From positions 1 to 42,509 of the forward strand of contig CAYNLG010000026.1 of NCBI GenBank assembly GCA_964397995.1: DNA of 42,509 nt. Reading direction: 5' to 3'. A program made the translations under genes and the position numbers. The notes below the pieces were generated by a model. That model did no database searches and was not told the origin of the DNA. It saw only the letters and a list, made by a program, of their open reading frames with translations. Source of the stretch: CAYNLG01 sp964397995. GTDB taxonomy: Bacteria; Planctomycetota; Phycisphaerae; FEN-1346. Positions 1 through 7,396 of the stretch are shown piece after piece. Position 1 is the stretch's first letter; every line of letters begins with the position of its first letter.

Positions 1-463
1 CCTCGATCCGTCCCCCCGTCGCCCGCCGCGCCGTCACCGCCGCCGGAATCACCCGCGTGTCGTTCAGCACCAGGAGGTCCCCCGGGGCGAGCAGGCGCGG
101 CAACTCCCGGAAGACGTGGTGCGCGACCGTGCCCGACGCCCGGTCCAGGACGAGCAGCCTGGCGGCGTCGCGCGGCCGGACGGGCGCCTGGGCAATCTGG
201 TCGGGCGGCAAGTCGTAATCGAAGTCCCCCAGCGCCGCCTCGCACCCGGCGGTCGGGTCGGCGGCACTCGGCGCGGCCCCAGCATCAGGCACGGCGGCCG
301 CATCACGCGCAACGGGCCCGGGGGTTAAGGCGGACGTATCAGACGAAGCGGACTCGGGCATCGGGGCGGACGTGACCGGCGCAGCGGGCCCGCGGGTGGT
401 TCGGGGCGCCTCGCGCGAGGCCGCGGGGTCGGCGCCGTTCGCGGGGGTCTCCGGCTCGGTCAT
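1..463 (-). CDS. queA: S-adenosylmethionine:tRNA ribosyltransferase-isomerase QueA (partial, cut by window edge)
   Basis: The reverse strand from the ATG at 463 reads through to base 1 without a stop. From about residue 80 it matches the start of QueA: FDYDLPPDQIAQAPVRPRDAARLLVLD, split here as FDYDLPPDQIAQ then RPRDAARLLVLD, followed by LAPGDLLVLNDTRVIPA and ATGGRIE. QueA moves the ribosyl part of SAM onto 7-aminomethyl-7-deazaguanine in tRNA to give epoxyqueuosine. About 154 residues are visible; the family is about 340-350. The first ~79 residues are a Pro/Ala-rich stretch absent from typical QueA, so the true start may be internal, for example ATG at 361 or GTG at 292; none has a strong ribosome binding site. 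Identity is secure, the start is not. Confidence 0.88.
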   Translation of the reverse strand, partial: MTEPETPANGADPAASREAPRTTRGPAAPVTSAPMPESASSDTSALTPGPVARDAAAVPDAGAAPSAADPTAGCEAALGDFDYDLPPDQIAQAPVRPRDAARLLVLDRASGTVAHHVFRELPRLLAPGDLLVLNDTRVIPAAVTARRATGGRIE

Positions 464-522
464 GCCGGCATCTTAGCCGCACGCGCGGCCCCCTGCCACC
501 GGCATTCGCTGTCTTCCCGCAG

Positions 523-541
523 CACGGGCATCCTGCCCGTG
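523..541. repeat. REP-like palindrome (8-bp stem, 3-nt loop)
   Basis: CACGGGCA, loop TCC, TGCCCGTG forms a perfect hairpin in the 306-bp gap between queA and the HAD gene. It is not placed as a terminator for either neighbour, since queA is transcribed leftwards from 463. The form resembles dispersed palindromes of environmental genomes. The rest of 464-769 shows no gene that I can support. Confidence 0.4.
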
Positions 542-769
542 AGTTTTGCTTCGCCGTCCGGGAGGTCCGAAGCCCCCTCGCCGCGAACGACGGCGGCCGC
601 GTCCGAACCCCGCCAAACGCTTCCAGTCACCTAGTTACCTTGTCACTCTGCGACGCGCGGTCCCCCCGATTCTTCTTGCATCCCCGCGGCCCGCTGGTAC
701 CTTCGTCTGCGGCCGGGCCGCAGGCCCGGTTCCGTGACCGTGACGCGACCCGAGACAGGGAGGACCCCC

Positions 770-1666
770 GTGGCCGCACCCGACCCCCATGCCGCCCTCA
801 AGGCCTTCGAGCCCCAGTGCGAGTACTTCGTCGGCATCGACTCCGACGGCTGCGCCTTCGACACCATGGAGCCGAAGCACAAGGAATGTTTCTGCCCGGT
901 GACGATATGGAAATGGGACCTTGCGGCCTGCTCCAAGTACGCCCGCGAGGCCTGGGACTTTGTCAACCTCTACTCGAAAACGCGCGGCTGCAACCGTTTC
1001 CACGCCCTCCAGCACGTGATGAACCTGCTGCGGGCCCGCCCGGAGGTCAAGCGGCGCGGCATCACGATTCCCGACCTCTGGGAGCTCAAGGCGTGGACCG
1101 ACCGCGAGTCGGCCCTCGGCAACCCGGCCCTGGAGGCCGAGGTCGCGGGGACCGGCAACGACGAGCTCGCGCGGTGCCTCGACTGGTCCGTGACCATCAA
1201 CGCGCGCGTCGCCGAGCTCGTCAGGGGCGTCCCCCCCTTCCCCGGCGTGCCGGAAAGCCTGGCGCTGCTGGAGGGCAAGGCCGACATGATCGTCGTCAGC
1301 GCCACCCCCTGCGAGGCCCTGGAGCGCGAGTGGGAGGAGCACGGCATCGCGAAGTACATGTCGGTCATCGCCGGCCAGGAGATGGGCAAGAAGAAGGAGC
1401 ACCTGGCGCTGGCCGCCGCCGGCAAATACCCGCCCGAGAGGATCCTGATGATCGGCGACGCCCCCGGCGACATGCGGGCCGCCAAGGACAACGGCGCCCG
1501 GTTCTACCCGATCAAGCCGGGCCAGGAAGAGGCCTCGTGGGATCGGTTCCGCCAGGAAGCCGGCCCGAAGTTCCTGGCCGGTGAGTATACAGACGCATAC
1601 GAATCGCAGCTTATCGAGGAGTTCGAGGCCATCCTGCCCGAGGACCCGCCTTGGCAGACAGCCTGA
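770..1666 (+). CDS. HAD-superfamily hydrolase, phosphatase-like
   Basis: Encodes 298 residues if started at the GTG at 770, which has a clear AGGGAGG (757-763) seven bases upstream; an in-frame GTG at 734 has no such site. The four HAD motifs are visible: motif I GIDSDGCAFD with D24 and D26, motif II VVSATP, motif III lysines in GKKKEHL, and motif IV MIGDAPGDM. The insert after motif I is long (about 130 residues), as in larger cap-containing HAD enzymes. HAD proteins usually hydrolyse phosphate esters through an aspartyl phosphate on the first Asp. The substrate cannot be read from sequence. It stands alone, with a hairpin terminator 44 bp after the stop. Confidence 0.8.
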   Translation: MAAPDPHAALKAFEPQCEYFVGIDSDGCAFDTMEPKHKECFCPVTIWKWDLAACSKYAREAWDFVNLYSKTRGCNRFHALQHVMNLLRARPEVKRRGITIPDLWELKAWTDRESALGNPALEAEVAGTGNDELARCLDWSVTINARVAELVRGVPPFPGVPESLALLEGKADMIVVSATPCEALEREWEEHGIAKYMSVIAGQEMGKKKEHLALAAAGKYPPERILMIGDAPGDMRAAKDNGARFYPIKPGQEEASWDRFRQEAGPKFLAGEYTDAYESQLIEEFEAILPEDPPWQTA

Positions 1667-1709
1667 CGGGCGAGACACCAAAGGAACCGATCCGCGTGAC
1701 TGCACCACC

Positions 1710-1745
1710 AGGGCGCTCCGGCCGTCGGCCGGGGCGCCCTTTCTT
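1710..1745 (+). terminator. Rho-independent terminator after HAD gene
   Basis: A 14-bp stem (AGGGCGCTCCGGCC at 1710-1723 with GGCCGGGGCGCCCT at 1727-1740, one T/G wobble) with a GTC loop, followed by TTCTT. It closes the HAD transcript. Confidence 0.8.
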
Positions 1746-1827
1746 GCCCCCGGCACGTCAAGCTGGGCAAGCTGGGACGTCTGGGCTGGGAGATTCCTTG
1801 ATTCTCCGCAGAATTCTGCGGCCCCAT

Positions 1828-1855
1828 TTGCTTTTGCCGCAATCTCGGCTATACT
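1828..1855 (+). promoter_or_regulatory. sigma70-type promoter for PEP-CTERM gene
   Basis: TTGCTT (1828-1833), 16-bp spacer, TATACT (1850-1855). It lies in a locally A+T-richer stretch with a perfect palindrome CCGCAGAATTCTGCGG just upstream (1807-1822) that could bind a dimeric regulator. Predicted transcript start is near 1862, about 280 nt before the start codon. Confidence 0.5.
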
Positions 1856-1861
1856 TGGAGT

Positions 1862-2143
1862 GGCTGAAGCAGTGCACCCGGGGATGGCGCACACTCTCTC
1901 CCTGCATCGCTTCAGGCACGAATAGGGACCGGCTGGAGGGCCGGTTGTGTTGCGGGATAGCCAAGGGGTAGACGGCCTGCCACGAGGGGTAGACCTTCCC
2001 ACCTCGGAGGGGCGTTTCTCGCTCGCAAGGTAGCAACTGGACCATGTGTGGACGCTAACCCGCGTCTCGATGCGCGGAGGGCACCGCGCCCGTACACTCG
2101 GGCCGGTGTGACGCGTGCGAGCAAGCAACGAAGGGGTAGAACG
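1862..2143 (+). promoter_or_regulatory. Long, possibly structured 5' leader with three AGGGGTAGA repeats
   Basis: About 280 nt without a supported gene separate the promoter from the PEP-CTERM start. AGGGGTAGA occurs at 1964-1972, 1985-1993 and 2132-2140; the last copy doubles as the Shine-Dalgarno of the gene. A small hairpin (ACCGGC 1928-1933 with GCCGGT 1940-1945) lies near the front. No known riboswitch class was recognised. It could be a regulatory leader or a separate small RNA. Confidence 0.35.
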
Positions 2144-2758
2144 ATGAAACAGTTCCTGATTGCCACGTGTGCCGCACTGCTGCTGACCGTCGCGCCGGCC
2201 GCCTACGGCTCGGTGCTCCTGAGTCTGAACTCCACCTTCATGGACACCACGTACGACTCGGCCACGGGCGTCCTGACCATCAGCGACGCCGCCGACATCG
2301 TCGTCGAGTACGACGACATCGGCCAGGTCACCTACACGGGCGGCTCGTTCGTGCTGACCGCCACGCTCGACACGAACCTGTCGGCGGGCGGCATCGCGGC
2401 CGGGCTCTTCACGGGCGGCACGCTTACCGTCAAAGACGGCGGCGGGGCGGACCTGCTCCTGGCCGACAGCGTCGACCTGAACCTGGCCGAGTGGCTCGAC
2501 GGGACCGGCTTCCTGACGGCGGCCGGCACGTTCAACCCGACCGGCGGCCTGTTCGAGCCGGACTTCGACATCGCGGGGGGTAAGCTGGCGAACCTGACGT
2601 TCGGCGTCGATCCGACCATCGGCGACCTGGCCACCGACGATTTCGACGGCCAGACGAACGTCACGGCCATGCCCGTCACGCCGGTTCCGGAGCCGGCGAC
2701 GATGGCGGTGGTCGGCCTCGGCTTGGCGGGCATCGCCTTCGCCCGCAAACGCCGGTAG
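2144..2758 (+). CDS. PEP-CTERM sorting-domain surface protein
   Basis: 204 residues from the ATG at 2144, preceded by AAGGGG with good spacing; the longer open frame upstream lacks a start with a binding site. Residues 1-22 are a signal peptide (MKQFLIATCAALLLTVAPAA). The C-terminus is a textbook PEP-CTERM anchor: TPVPEPATM, a hydrophobic helix (AVVGLGLAGIAFA), then RKRR. Proteins of this class are exported, cut and attached by an exosortase, often in exopolysaccharide-producing Gram-negatives. The body is rich in Gly, Asp, Thr and predicted beta strands; no catalytic motif is seen. The gene is isolated, so its partner exosortase must lie elsewhere. It has its own promoter and long leader. 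Confidence 0.88.
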   Translation: MKQFLIATCAALLLTVAPAAYGSVLLSLNSTFMDTTYDSATGVLTISDAADIVVEYDDIGQVTYTGGSFVLTATLDTNLSAGGIAAGLFTGGTLTVKDGGGADLLLADSVDLNLAEWLDGTGFLTAAGTFNPTGGLFEPDFDIAGGKLANLTFGVDPTIGDLATDDFDGQTNVTAMPVTPVPEPATMAVVGLGLAGIAFARKRR

Positions 2759-2802
2759 AGCGGCAAAGACCTGATTGAGCTTGGGAAGGGGCGCGGGCCC
2801 TG

Positions 2803-2826
2803 TGGGGCGCCGCGCCCCATTTCATT
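2803..2826. terminator. Terminator between convergent PEP-CTERM and ispH genes
   Basis: Stem TGGGGCG (2803-2809), loop CCG, CGCCCCA (2813-2819), then TTTCATT on the plus strand. It sits between two gene ends (2758 plus, 2863 minus) and ends the PEP-CTERM transcript; it may also act on the opposite strand. Confidence 0.5.
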
Positions 2827-2862
2827 GCGCCTCGCCCGCCGCCGGCCAGCCCGGGGCCGTCC

Positions 2863-3738
2863 TCAGGCCCCGCCTGCCTGGACGGCCCGGATGCGGTCGC
2901 AGACCGCTTCGATGACCCAGTGCGGCGTGGAGGCCCCAGCCGTGATGCCGACGCGCGACCGCCCGGCCAGGGTGACGGGCTTGACCTCGCCGGCGTGCTC
3001 CACATGGTGCGTGGGCACGCTCCGCCCGGCACAGAGCTCCGCCAGCCGGTTGGTGTTGGCGCTGTTGCGGCCGCCGATGACGAACATGACGTCCACGCGG
3101 TCGGCCAGCGCCGCCGCCGCCCGCTGCCGCTCGATGGTCGCCTGGCAGATGGTGCTGACGACGCGGACCTCAGGGAGTTCGCACCGCGCGAGCGCGGCCG
3201 CGAGGTCGCGGAACGCCGCCGGCGAGAACGTGGTCTGCGATACCAGAGCCGCCTTGCCCTCCAGGTCCGCCACCGCCAGGGCCGCCACGTCGCTGACGAC
3301 CCGCGCCGCCGGCGCGTGGCCGAGGATGGCCTCGACCTCGGGGTGTGCAGCGTCGCCGGCGACGAGCACGGCATAGCCCTCGCCCACCAGCTCGGCCGCC
3401 AGCGTCTGCACGCGCCGCACCAGCGGGCAGGTCGCGTCGACGATCTCCAGGCCGCGCCCCCAGGCCGCCTCCACCACCTCCGGCCGCAGGCCGTGGCTGC
3501 GGATGATGAGAACCCCCGGGCCCTCGGCCTGGTCCAGGCGGTCGACCACGCGGAAGCCCTTCTCGCCGAGGCGGGCCATCTCCTGGGGGTTGTGGATCAG
3601 GTGTCCGAGGCAGTAGACGGGCCGGTCGGCGGCCAGGGCCTCTTCCGCCAGGCGCAGCGCCCGGCGCACCCCGAAGCAGACCCCGCTGCCCTCGGCCACC
3701 TCGATGGTCGGCCCTCCCGCGCCGCGCGCGTCGGTCAT
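2863..3738 (-). CDS. ispH: 4-hydroxy-3-methylbut-2-enyl diphosphate reductase (IspH/LytB)
   Basis: 291 residues from the ATG at 3738, with AGGAGGT six bases upstream. IspH is the last enzyme of the MEP isoprenoid pathway and turns HMBPP into IPP and DMAPP with a 4Fe-4S cluster. The three cluster cysteines are present in GSGVCFGV, VDATCPLV and VVSTICQAT. The conserved active-site glutamate occurs in HPEVEAILGH and the substrate-binding histidines in GHLIHNP and RSHG. It is the last gene of cmk-plsC-ispH and its ATG overlaps the plsC stop (ATGA), so translation is coupled. The same trio is found together in other phyla, which supports the calls. Short length is normal for the family. Confidence 0.95.
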   Translation of the reverse strand: MTDARGAGGPTIEVAEGSGVCFGVRRALRLAEEALAADRPVYCLGHLIHNPQEMARLGEKGFRVVDRLDQAEGPGVLIIRSHGLRPEVVEAAWGRGLEIVDATCPLVRRVQTLAAELVGEGYAVLVAGDAAHPEVEAILGHAPAARVVSDVAALAVADLEGKAALVSQTTFSPAAFRDLAAALARCELPEVRVVSTICQATIERQRAAAALADRVDVMFVIGGRNSANTNRLAELCAGRSVPTHHVEHAGEVKPVTLAGRSRVGITAGASTPHWVIEAVCDRIRAVQAGGA

Positions 3739-4409
3739 CGTGGACCTCCTTCCGCTCGCGCGGCGGCGCGATCGCGCCGCCGCAGTTCCTCGCGCAGGTC
3801 GACGACGGCCTGCCGCACACGGGCCATGGCGGCTTCCGGATCGGCCTGCTCGTCCGGACCGATGGCGATCGGCGCGCCGCACGCCACGCGGACGGGATGC
3901 GGCCTCGGCAGGCGCCGGGCCCGCGGCCACGCCTCGAACGCGCCGTCGACGGCCATGGGCACGATGGGCACCCCGGCCCGGGCGGCAATGGTGACGGGGC
4001 CGCCCTGCATGCGACCGACGGCGCCGTCACGCGTGCGGGTCCCCTCGGGGAACATCAGGACCACGTGCCCCCGCTTCAGCCGCCGCAGGGCCTCGCGCAC
4101 CGCCCCCATATCCGCCGTCCGGCGCTTGACGGGAAACGCGTGCAGGCTGCGGATCAGCCACCGGAACGGGGCCACGCGGAAGAGCGAGTCGCGGGCCATG
4201 GGGTGGAAGGGGCGCGGCATGCCGACGGCGTACAGAATCGGGTCGAGATAGCTCTGGTGGTTGCCGACGACCAGCACACCACCGGTCCGCGGCAGCCGCT
4301 CGCGGTGGTAGACGCGGATGCCCGCCAGCGCGATGAACAGGACGCGCGCCACCTGCTGCAGGAGGGCGTACCAGAGCCGCTGAACGGTCGCTCGCAGACC
4401 CATGCTCAC
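3735..4409 (-). CDS. plsC: 1-acyl-sn-glycerol-3-phosphate acyltransferase (PlsC family)
   Basis: 224 residues. The acyltransferase HX4D motif is at NHQSYLDP (H51, D56), and the phosphate-binding motif is FPEGTRT, followed by the VPIVPMAV block. The protein adds the second acyl chain to lysophosphatidic acid, giving phosphatidic acid at the inner membrane; an N-terminal hydrophobic segment (residues about 15-32) would anchor it. Start is either GTG at 4409, overlapping the cmk stop as GTGA, or ATG at 4403; neither has a strong ribosome binding site, which fits translational coupling to cmk. It overlaps ispH at the other end. Family members differ in acyl-acceptor preference, so exact substrate is inferred. 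Confidence 0.9.
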   Translation of the reverse strand: MSMGLRATVQRLWYALLQQVARVLFIALAGIRVYHRERLPRTGGVLVVGNHQSYLDPILYAVGMPRPFHPMARDSLFRVAPFRWLIRSLHAFPVKRRTADMGAVREALRRLKRGHVVLMFPEGTRTRDGAVGRMQGGPVTIAARAGVPIVPMAVDGAFEAWPRARRLPRPHPVRVACGAPIAIGPDEQADPEAAMARVRQAVVDLREELRRRDRAAARAEGGPR

Positions 4410-5071
4410 CCGGTTCGCCGCCGGACCTCGGTCCGAAGCGTCTCGACCATGGCGTCGACGTCGAGGTCGGTCGTGTCGACGTGGACGGCGTCGGGCGCGG
4501 CCGCCAGGGGGGCGACGGCGCGGCCGGTGTCGCGCGCGTCCCGCTGGCGAACCTCCTCGAGCACCTGGCGGAACGAGGGGAACTCTCCCTTGGCCTCCAG
4601 CTCCCGCTGCCGACGCCGCGCCCGCACCGCCGGGTCCGCGTCCAGGAAGAACTTGACGGCCGCGTCCGGAAACACCACCGTGCCCTGGTCGCGTCCCTCG
4701 GCCACGAGGTCGCCGGCGCCCTCGGCGAAGGCGCGCTGCGTCTCGACCAGCACCGCGCGGACGCCCGCCGCTTGGGCCACGTGGTAGGCGTTCGTGCTGA
4801 CGCGGTTGGCCCGGATGGCGTCGGTGACGTCGCGGCCGTCGAGGCGGACGCGGGTCCCCTCGGGGCCGGGCTCCAGTTCGATGTCGGCCTCGGCCGCGAG
4901 CTGCGCCAGGACCGCCTCATTGGTCAGATCGGCGCCGGTGTCCAGAGCCTTCAGCGTCACGGCCCGGTACATGGCGCCGGTGTCCAGGTGAACGGCGCCC
5001 AAGGCCCGCGCCAGGCGGGCGGCGGCGGTGGATTTGCCGCTGCCGACGGTCCCGTCAATCGTAATAACCAT
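4406..5071 (-). CDS. cmk: Cytidylate kinase
   Basis: 221 residues, the usual length. The P-loop is GTVGSGKST near the N-terminus, followed by HLDTGAMYRAVTLKAL, and the CMP-kinase signature GRDQGTVVFPDAAVKF. The enzyme phosphorylates CMP and dCMP, feeding CTP for CDP-lipids and DNA precursors. It is first in the cmk-plsC-ispH operon. Start at 5071 is the first ATG before the P-loop; there is no Shine-Dalgarno. A TATACT box ends exactly seven bases before this ATG, so the message is probably leaderless. Confidence 0.95.
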   Translation of the reverse strand: MVITIDGTVGSGKSTAAARLARALGAVHLDTGAMYRAVTLKALDTGADLTNEAVLAQLAAEADIELEPGPEGTRVRLDGRDVTDAIRANRVSTNAYHVAQAAGVRAVLVETQRAFAEGAGDLVAEGRDQGTVVFPDAAVKFFLDADPAVRARRRQRELEAKGEFPSFRQVLEEVRQRDARDTGRAVAPLAAAPDAVHVDTTDLDVDAMVETLRTEVRRRTG

Positions 5072-5078
5072 GGGGCCG

Positions 5079-5107
5079 AGTATACCGGGACGCCGCCCCC
5101 GCGGAAA
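5079..5107 (-). promoter_or_regulatory. Promoter of cmk operon, likely leaderless
   Basis: On the minus strand TATACT lies at 5084-5079, seven bases before the cmk ATG. A weak -35 (TTTCCG, 5107-5102) is 17 bp further up. The predicted transcript start falls on or next to the start codon. Confidence 0.5.
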
Positions 5108-5110
5108 GAC

Positions 5111-5138
5111 TGGACTTCCGCTGGCGGCGATGTAGACT
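5111..5138 (+). promoter_or_regulatory. Promoter of UbiA-family gene, likely leaderless
   Basis: TGGACT (5111-5116), 16-bp spacer, TAGACT (5133-5138), then seven bases to the ATG at 5146, with no Shine-Dalgarno. It is back to back with the cmk promoter. Confidence 0.45.
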
Positions 5139-5145
5139 GGTTCAC

Positions 5146-6036
5146 ATGCCAACCGTCAAGGGTTACCTCAGACTGCTCCGCGTGCCGCTGTTCGTGACGG
5201 CGGCGGCGGACGTGCTGGCGGGCTACACCGTGGCCTCGCTCGGCGCCGGCCAGGCCCTCGACCCGGCCACCATGGCCGCTCTGGCGGTCCTATCAAGCGC
5301 CCTGTACCTGTTCGGGATGGCCGAGAACGATTTCGTCGACCGCGAGCGCGACCGCCTCGCCAGCGAGCCGCGCCCCCTCGTTACCGGCCAGGCCACCTCC
5401 GGCATGGCCCTGCTTCTGATGGGGGTGCTGGTGGTGGGGGCCGTGGTGGCGTCGGCGCGGCTGCCGGGGGCGGCATGGCTCCTGGCCATCGCCACCTTCG
5501 GCGTCATCAACCTCTACAACCTGGCCGCCAAGAAGGGCCCGTTCCACATCGCCATGATCGTCATGGGCCTCTGCCGCCTCCTCAACGTCGGCATCGGCAT
5601 CACGGCCGCCATCGGCGTGCCGGTGGGCATCGACACGCGGCTGGCGGGCCTCGGCGGCCCGCTCTGGTTCCGCCACGCCATGGCGGTCTTCTTCGCGTCG
5701 TTCGTGGCCACCGGGTACAGCATCCTGGCCCGGCGGGGCGAGCGGGTGTCGTCGCGGCCGTGGCAACTGGTCTTCGTCGTGGCAGTGGCCGCCGGCCTCG
5801 GCATGCTCATCTACGGCCAGGCCGCGACCGGCCGGTTCCACCCCCCGGTCGCGCGGGCCTTCGCGGCCCTGCTGCTGACGGTGCTCTGGCCGGGCGAACT
5901 CTGGTCGGTCGTGGACCACCATCGCGGGCCGCGCGCCTACGGCCCGTTCGTCGAGCGGATGCTCTACTGGATGATCGCGATGGACGCGGCGTTCGTGATG
6001 GACGCGATGCTCGTCCACCCCTGGCCGGCGTCGTAG
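5146..6036 (+). CDS. UbiA-superfamily prenyltransferase-like membrane protein
   Basis: 296 residues, mostly hydrophobic with about eight or nine membrane segments. The first Asp-rich motif of UbiA enzymes is clear: NDFVDRERDR starting at N61, followed by EPRPLVTG. These enzymes transfer isoprenyl or related chains to an acceptor and use Mg2+ held by the Asp residues. The second Asp-rich motif expected later is not obvious: the matching loop reads GYSILARRGERVS. This is reminiscent of the EboC-like branch, whose substrate is uncertain. It is divergent from cmk, with only 74 bp between starts. The acceptor cannot be inferred; heme, quinone and membrane-lipid tailoring all remain possible. Confidence 0.8.
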   Translation: MPTVKGYLRLLRVPLFVTAAADVLAGYTVASLGAGQALDPATMAALAVLSSALYLFGMAENDFVDRERDRLASEPRPLVTGQATSGMALLLMGVLVVGAVVASARLPGAAWLLAIATFGVINLYNLAAKKGPFHIAMIVMGLCRLLNVGIGITAAIGVPVGIDTRLAGLGGPLWFRHAMAVFFASFVATGYSILARRGERVSSRPWQLVFVVAVAAGLGMLIYGQAATGRFHPPVARAFAALLLTVLWPGELWSVVDHHRGPRAYGPFVERMLYWMIAMDAAFVMDAMLVHPWPAS

Positions 6037-6072
6037 GCGGGTGCCGTCCGGGAACCGCGCGGCGGGGCCGCC

Positions 6073-7359
6073 TCAGTCCCCCTGCTGCGCCAGGGCGTGC
6101 AGCCGCCGCAGCGACAGACGCAGCACCACCTCCCAGCGGCCGTCGCCCACCGGTCGGCTGACGGCCACGCGGGCGCTTTCGAGCAGCGTGGCCACGTCGG
6201 CCCGGAAGGTTTCGTCGTCGGCCACCCGCTCCGCCACCGTCCGGCCGCCGTCCAGCGTCACGGTGTTCAGCTTCTCGGCCAGGGCCTCGGCGGCCTTGGC
6301 CTTGGCGCTGCGGGCGGCCAGGACGTCGGCGTGCGCCGACCCGCCAACCTGCTCCGGCGGACCAGCCGCGGCCCGGGCCTCCAGCACGCCGGCGGCCCAG
6401 TCGGGCAACGGCGGCTGCCGCCCTCCGTCCGGCACCTGGTCCCGCACGTACGTCGCCGCCGGCATCCCCCGCCCGACCACGGGCAGCGTCTCGGTCTTCA
6501 GCCGGACCATGAGCTGGTCCAGCGCCTCGTCGGACAGGTCGGCCTCCTCCGGCAGAAACCGCCGCACGTCCCGGAGGACGTCAATCAGCCCCGCCACCGG
6601 GGCCGCCACCTCGATCTCGGCCACACGGTCCGGCATAAGGCGCGGCGGATGGGCGAGCGCCAGGCCGCGGACGAACGCATCCAGCCGCGCCAGCGCCGCC
6701 GGGGTCTCGCGCAGCTTCTCGCCGAGGGTCTCCGACGGCGTCACCCGGACGCCCAGCACGCGGTCGCGCAGGGCCTGGTAGGCCCGGATGCGGGCGTCGC
6801 GGGCGGCCTGGACGCGCCCCGCGGGGGTCACGCGCTGCCAGCCGATCGGAAAGACCGCCACCAGCTCGTCCCGCGGGGCCGCGGCCGCCGCGCGCGCCGT
6901 CTCCGCGGACACCTCGTCCGGGGCGCGCCCGGCGCCTTCGGCATGGAAGACCCCGTCAATGGCCATCACCTTCAGCGGGCTGACGTCGACCGGCTCGCCG
7001 GCGGCCTGGGCCGCCAACGCCCGCACGGGCTCCAGGACATCCTCGTCGGCGATCTCGACGTCCACCTCCGTGACCCCGTCGGAGTAGTGCCGCGGGGCGC
7101 CCACGATCCGCGCCCGCCTCAGCGCCAGCCGCAAACGGATCTCGGCCTCGCCGGCGCGGCCGAGGAGGTCGGCCAAGGTGCGGCCGTCGCCGATCTCAAC
7201 CGTCAGGATGCGCTTGGCCAGCGTGTTCAGCGCATCGGTCTGGGCGGCCCGAAGCGAGAGGGCCGTCGCGGCCGACTCCGGGGCCTCGCCCGCCAGGACG
7301 GTGCTCGCCCAGACCGCCACCGCCGCCGCCACGCATGCCACCCGGGCCGCCTGTCGCAT
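6073..7359 (-). CDS. Secreted protein with three LPP20/FlgT-like repeats
   Basis: 428 residues; ATG at 7359 has GGAGGAAG six bases upstream. Residues 1-23 are a signal peptide (ends STVLAG). Three related alpha/beta units can be seen, each starting with an Ala-rich helix of pattern A-x2-A-L-x-x-L/R and ending in a beta strand: about 34-108 (RAAQTDALNTLAKRI), 184-262 (AARDARIRAYQALRDRV) and 344-425 (ARSAKAKAAEALAEKLNTV). Repeats 1 and 3 also share GDGRTLADLL / DGGRTVAERV. The pattern recalls the LPP20 / FlgT-N fold found in envelope and flagellar proteins. No enzyme motif. It is last in the pyrK-pyrD gene string, 37 bp after DUF4432, so it may only share the transcript. Family match is by eye. 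Confidence 0.6.
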   Translation of the reverse strand: MRQAARVACVAAAVAVWASTVLAGEAPESAATALSLRAAQTDALNTLAKRILTVEIGDGRTLADLLGRAGEAEIRLRLALRRARIVGAPRHYSDGVTEVDVEIADEDVLEPVRALAAQAAGEPVDVSPLKVMAIDGVFHAEGAGRAPDEVSAETARAAAAAPRDELVAVFPIGWQRVTPAGRVQAARDARIRAYQALRDRVLGVRVTPSETLGEKLRETPAALARLDAFVRGLALAHPPRLMPDRVAEIEVAAPVAGLIDVLRDVRRFLPEEADLSDEALDQLMVRLKTETLPVVGRGMPAATYVRDQVPDGGRQPPLPDWAAGVLEARAAAGPPEQVGGSAHADVLAARSAKAKAAEALAEKLNTVTLDGGRTVAERVADDETFRADVATLLESARVAVSRPVGDGRWEVVLRLSLRRLHALAQQGD

Positions 7360-7396
7360 CGCGTCTTCCTCCGGTTGGGCCGCGGCCGGCGCGGGC

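Noticed and set aside
1950..1985. tRNA-like stretch (GGGATAGCCAAGGGGTAGACGG, seen in pieces) resembling a tRNA acceptor and D-arm
   Set aside because: No matching anticodon stem, T-arm or paired acceptor end follows, so it is not a tRNA gene.
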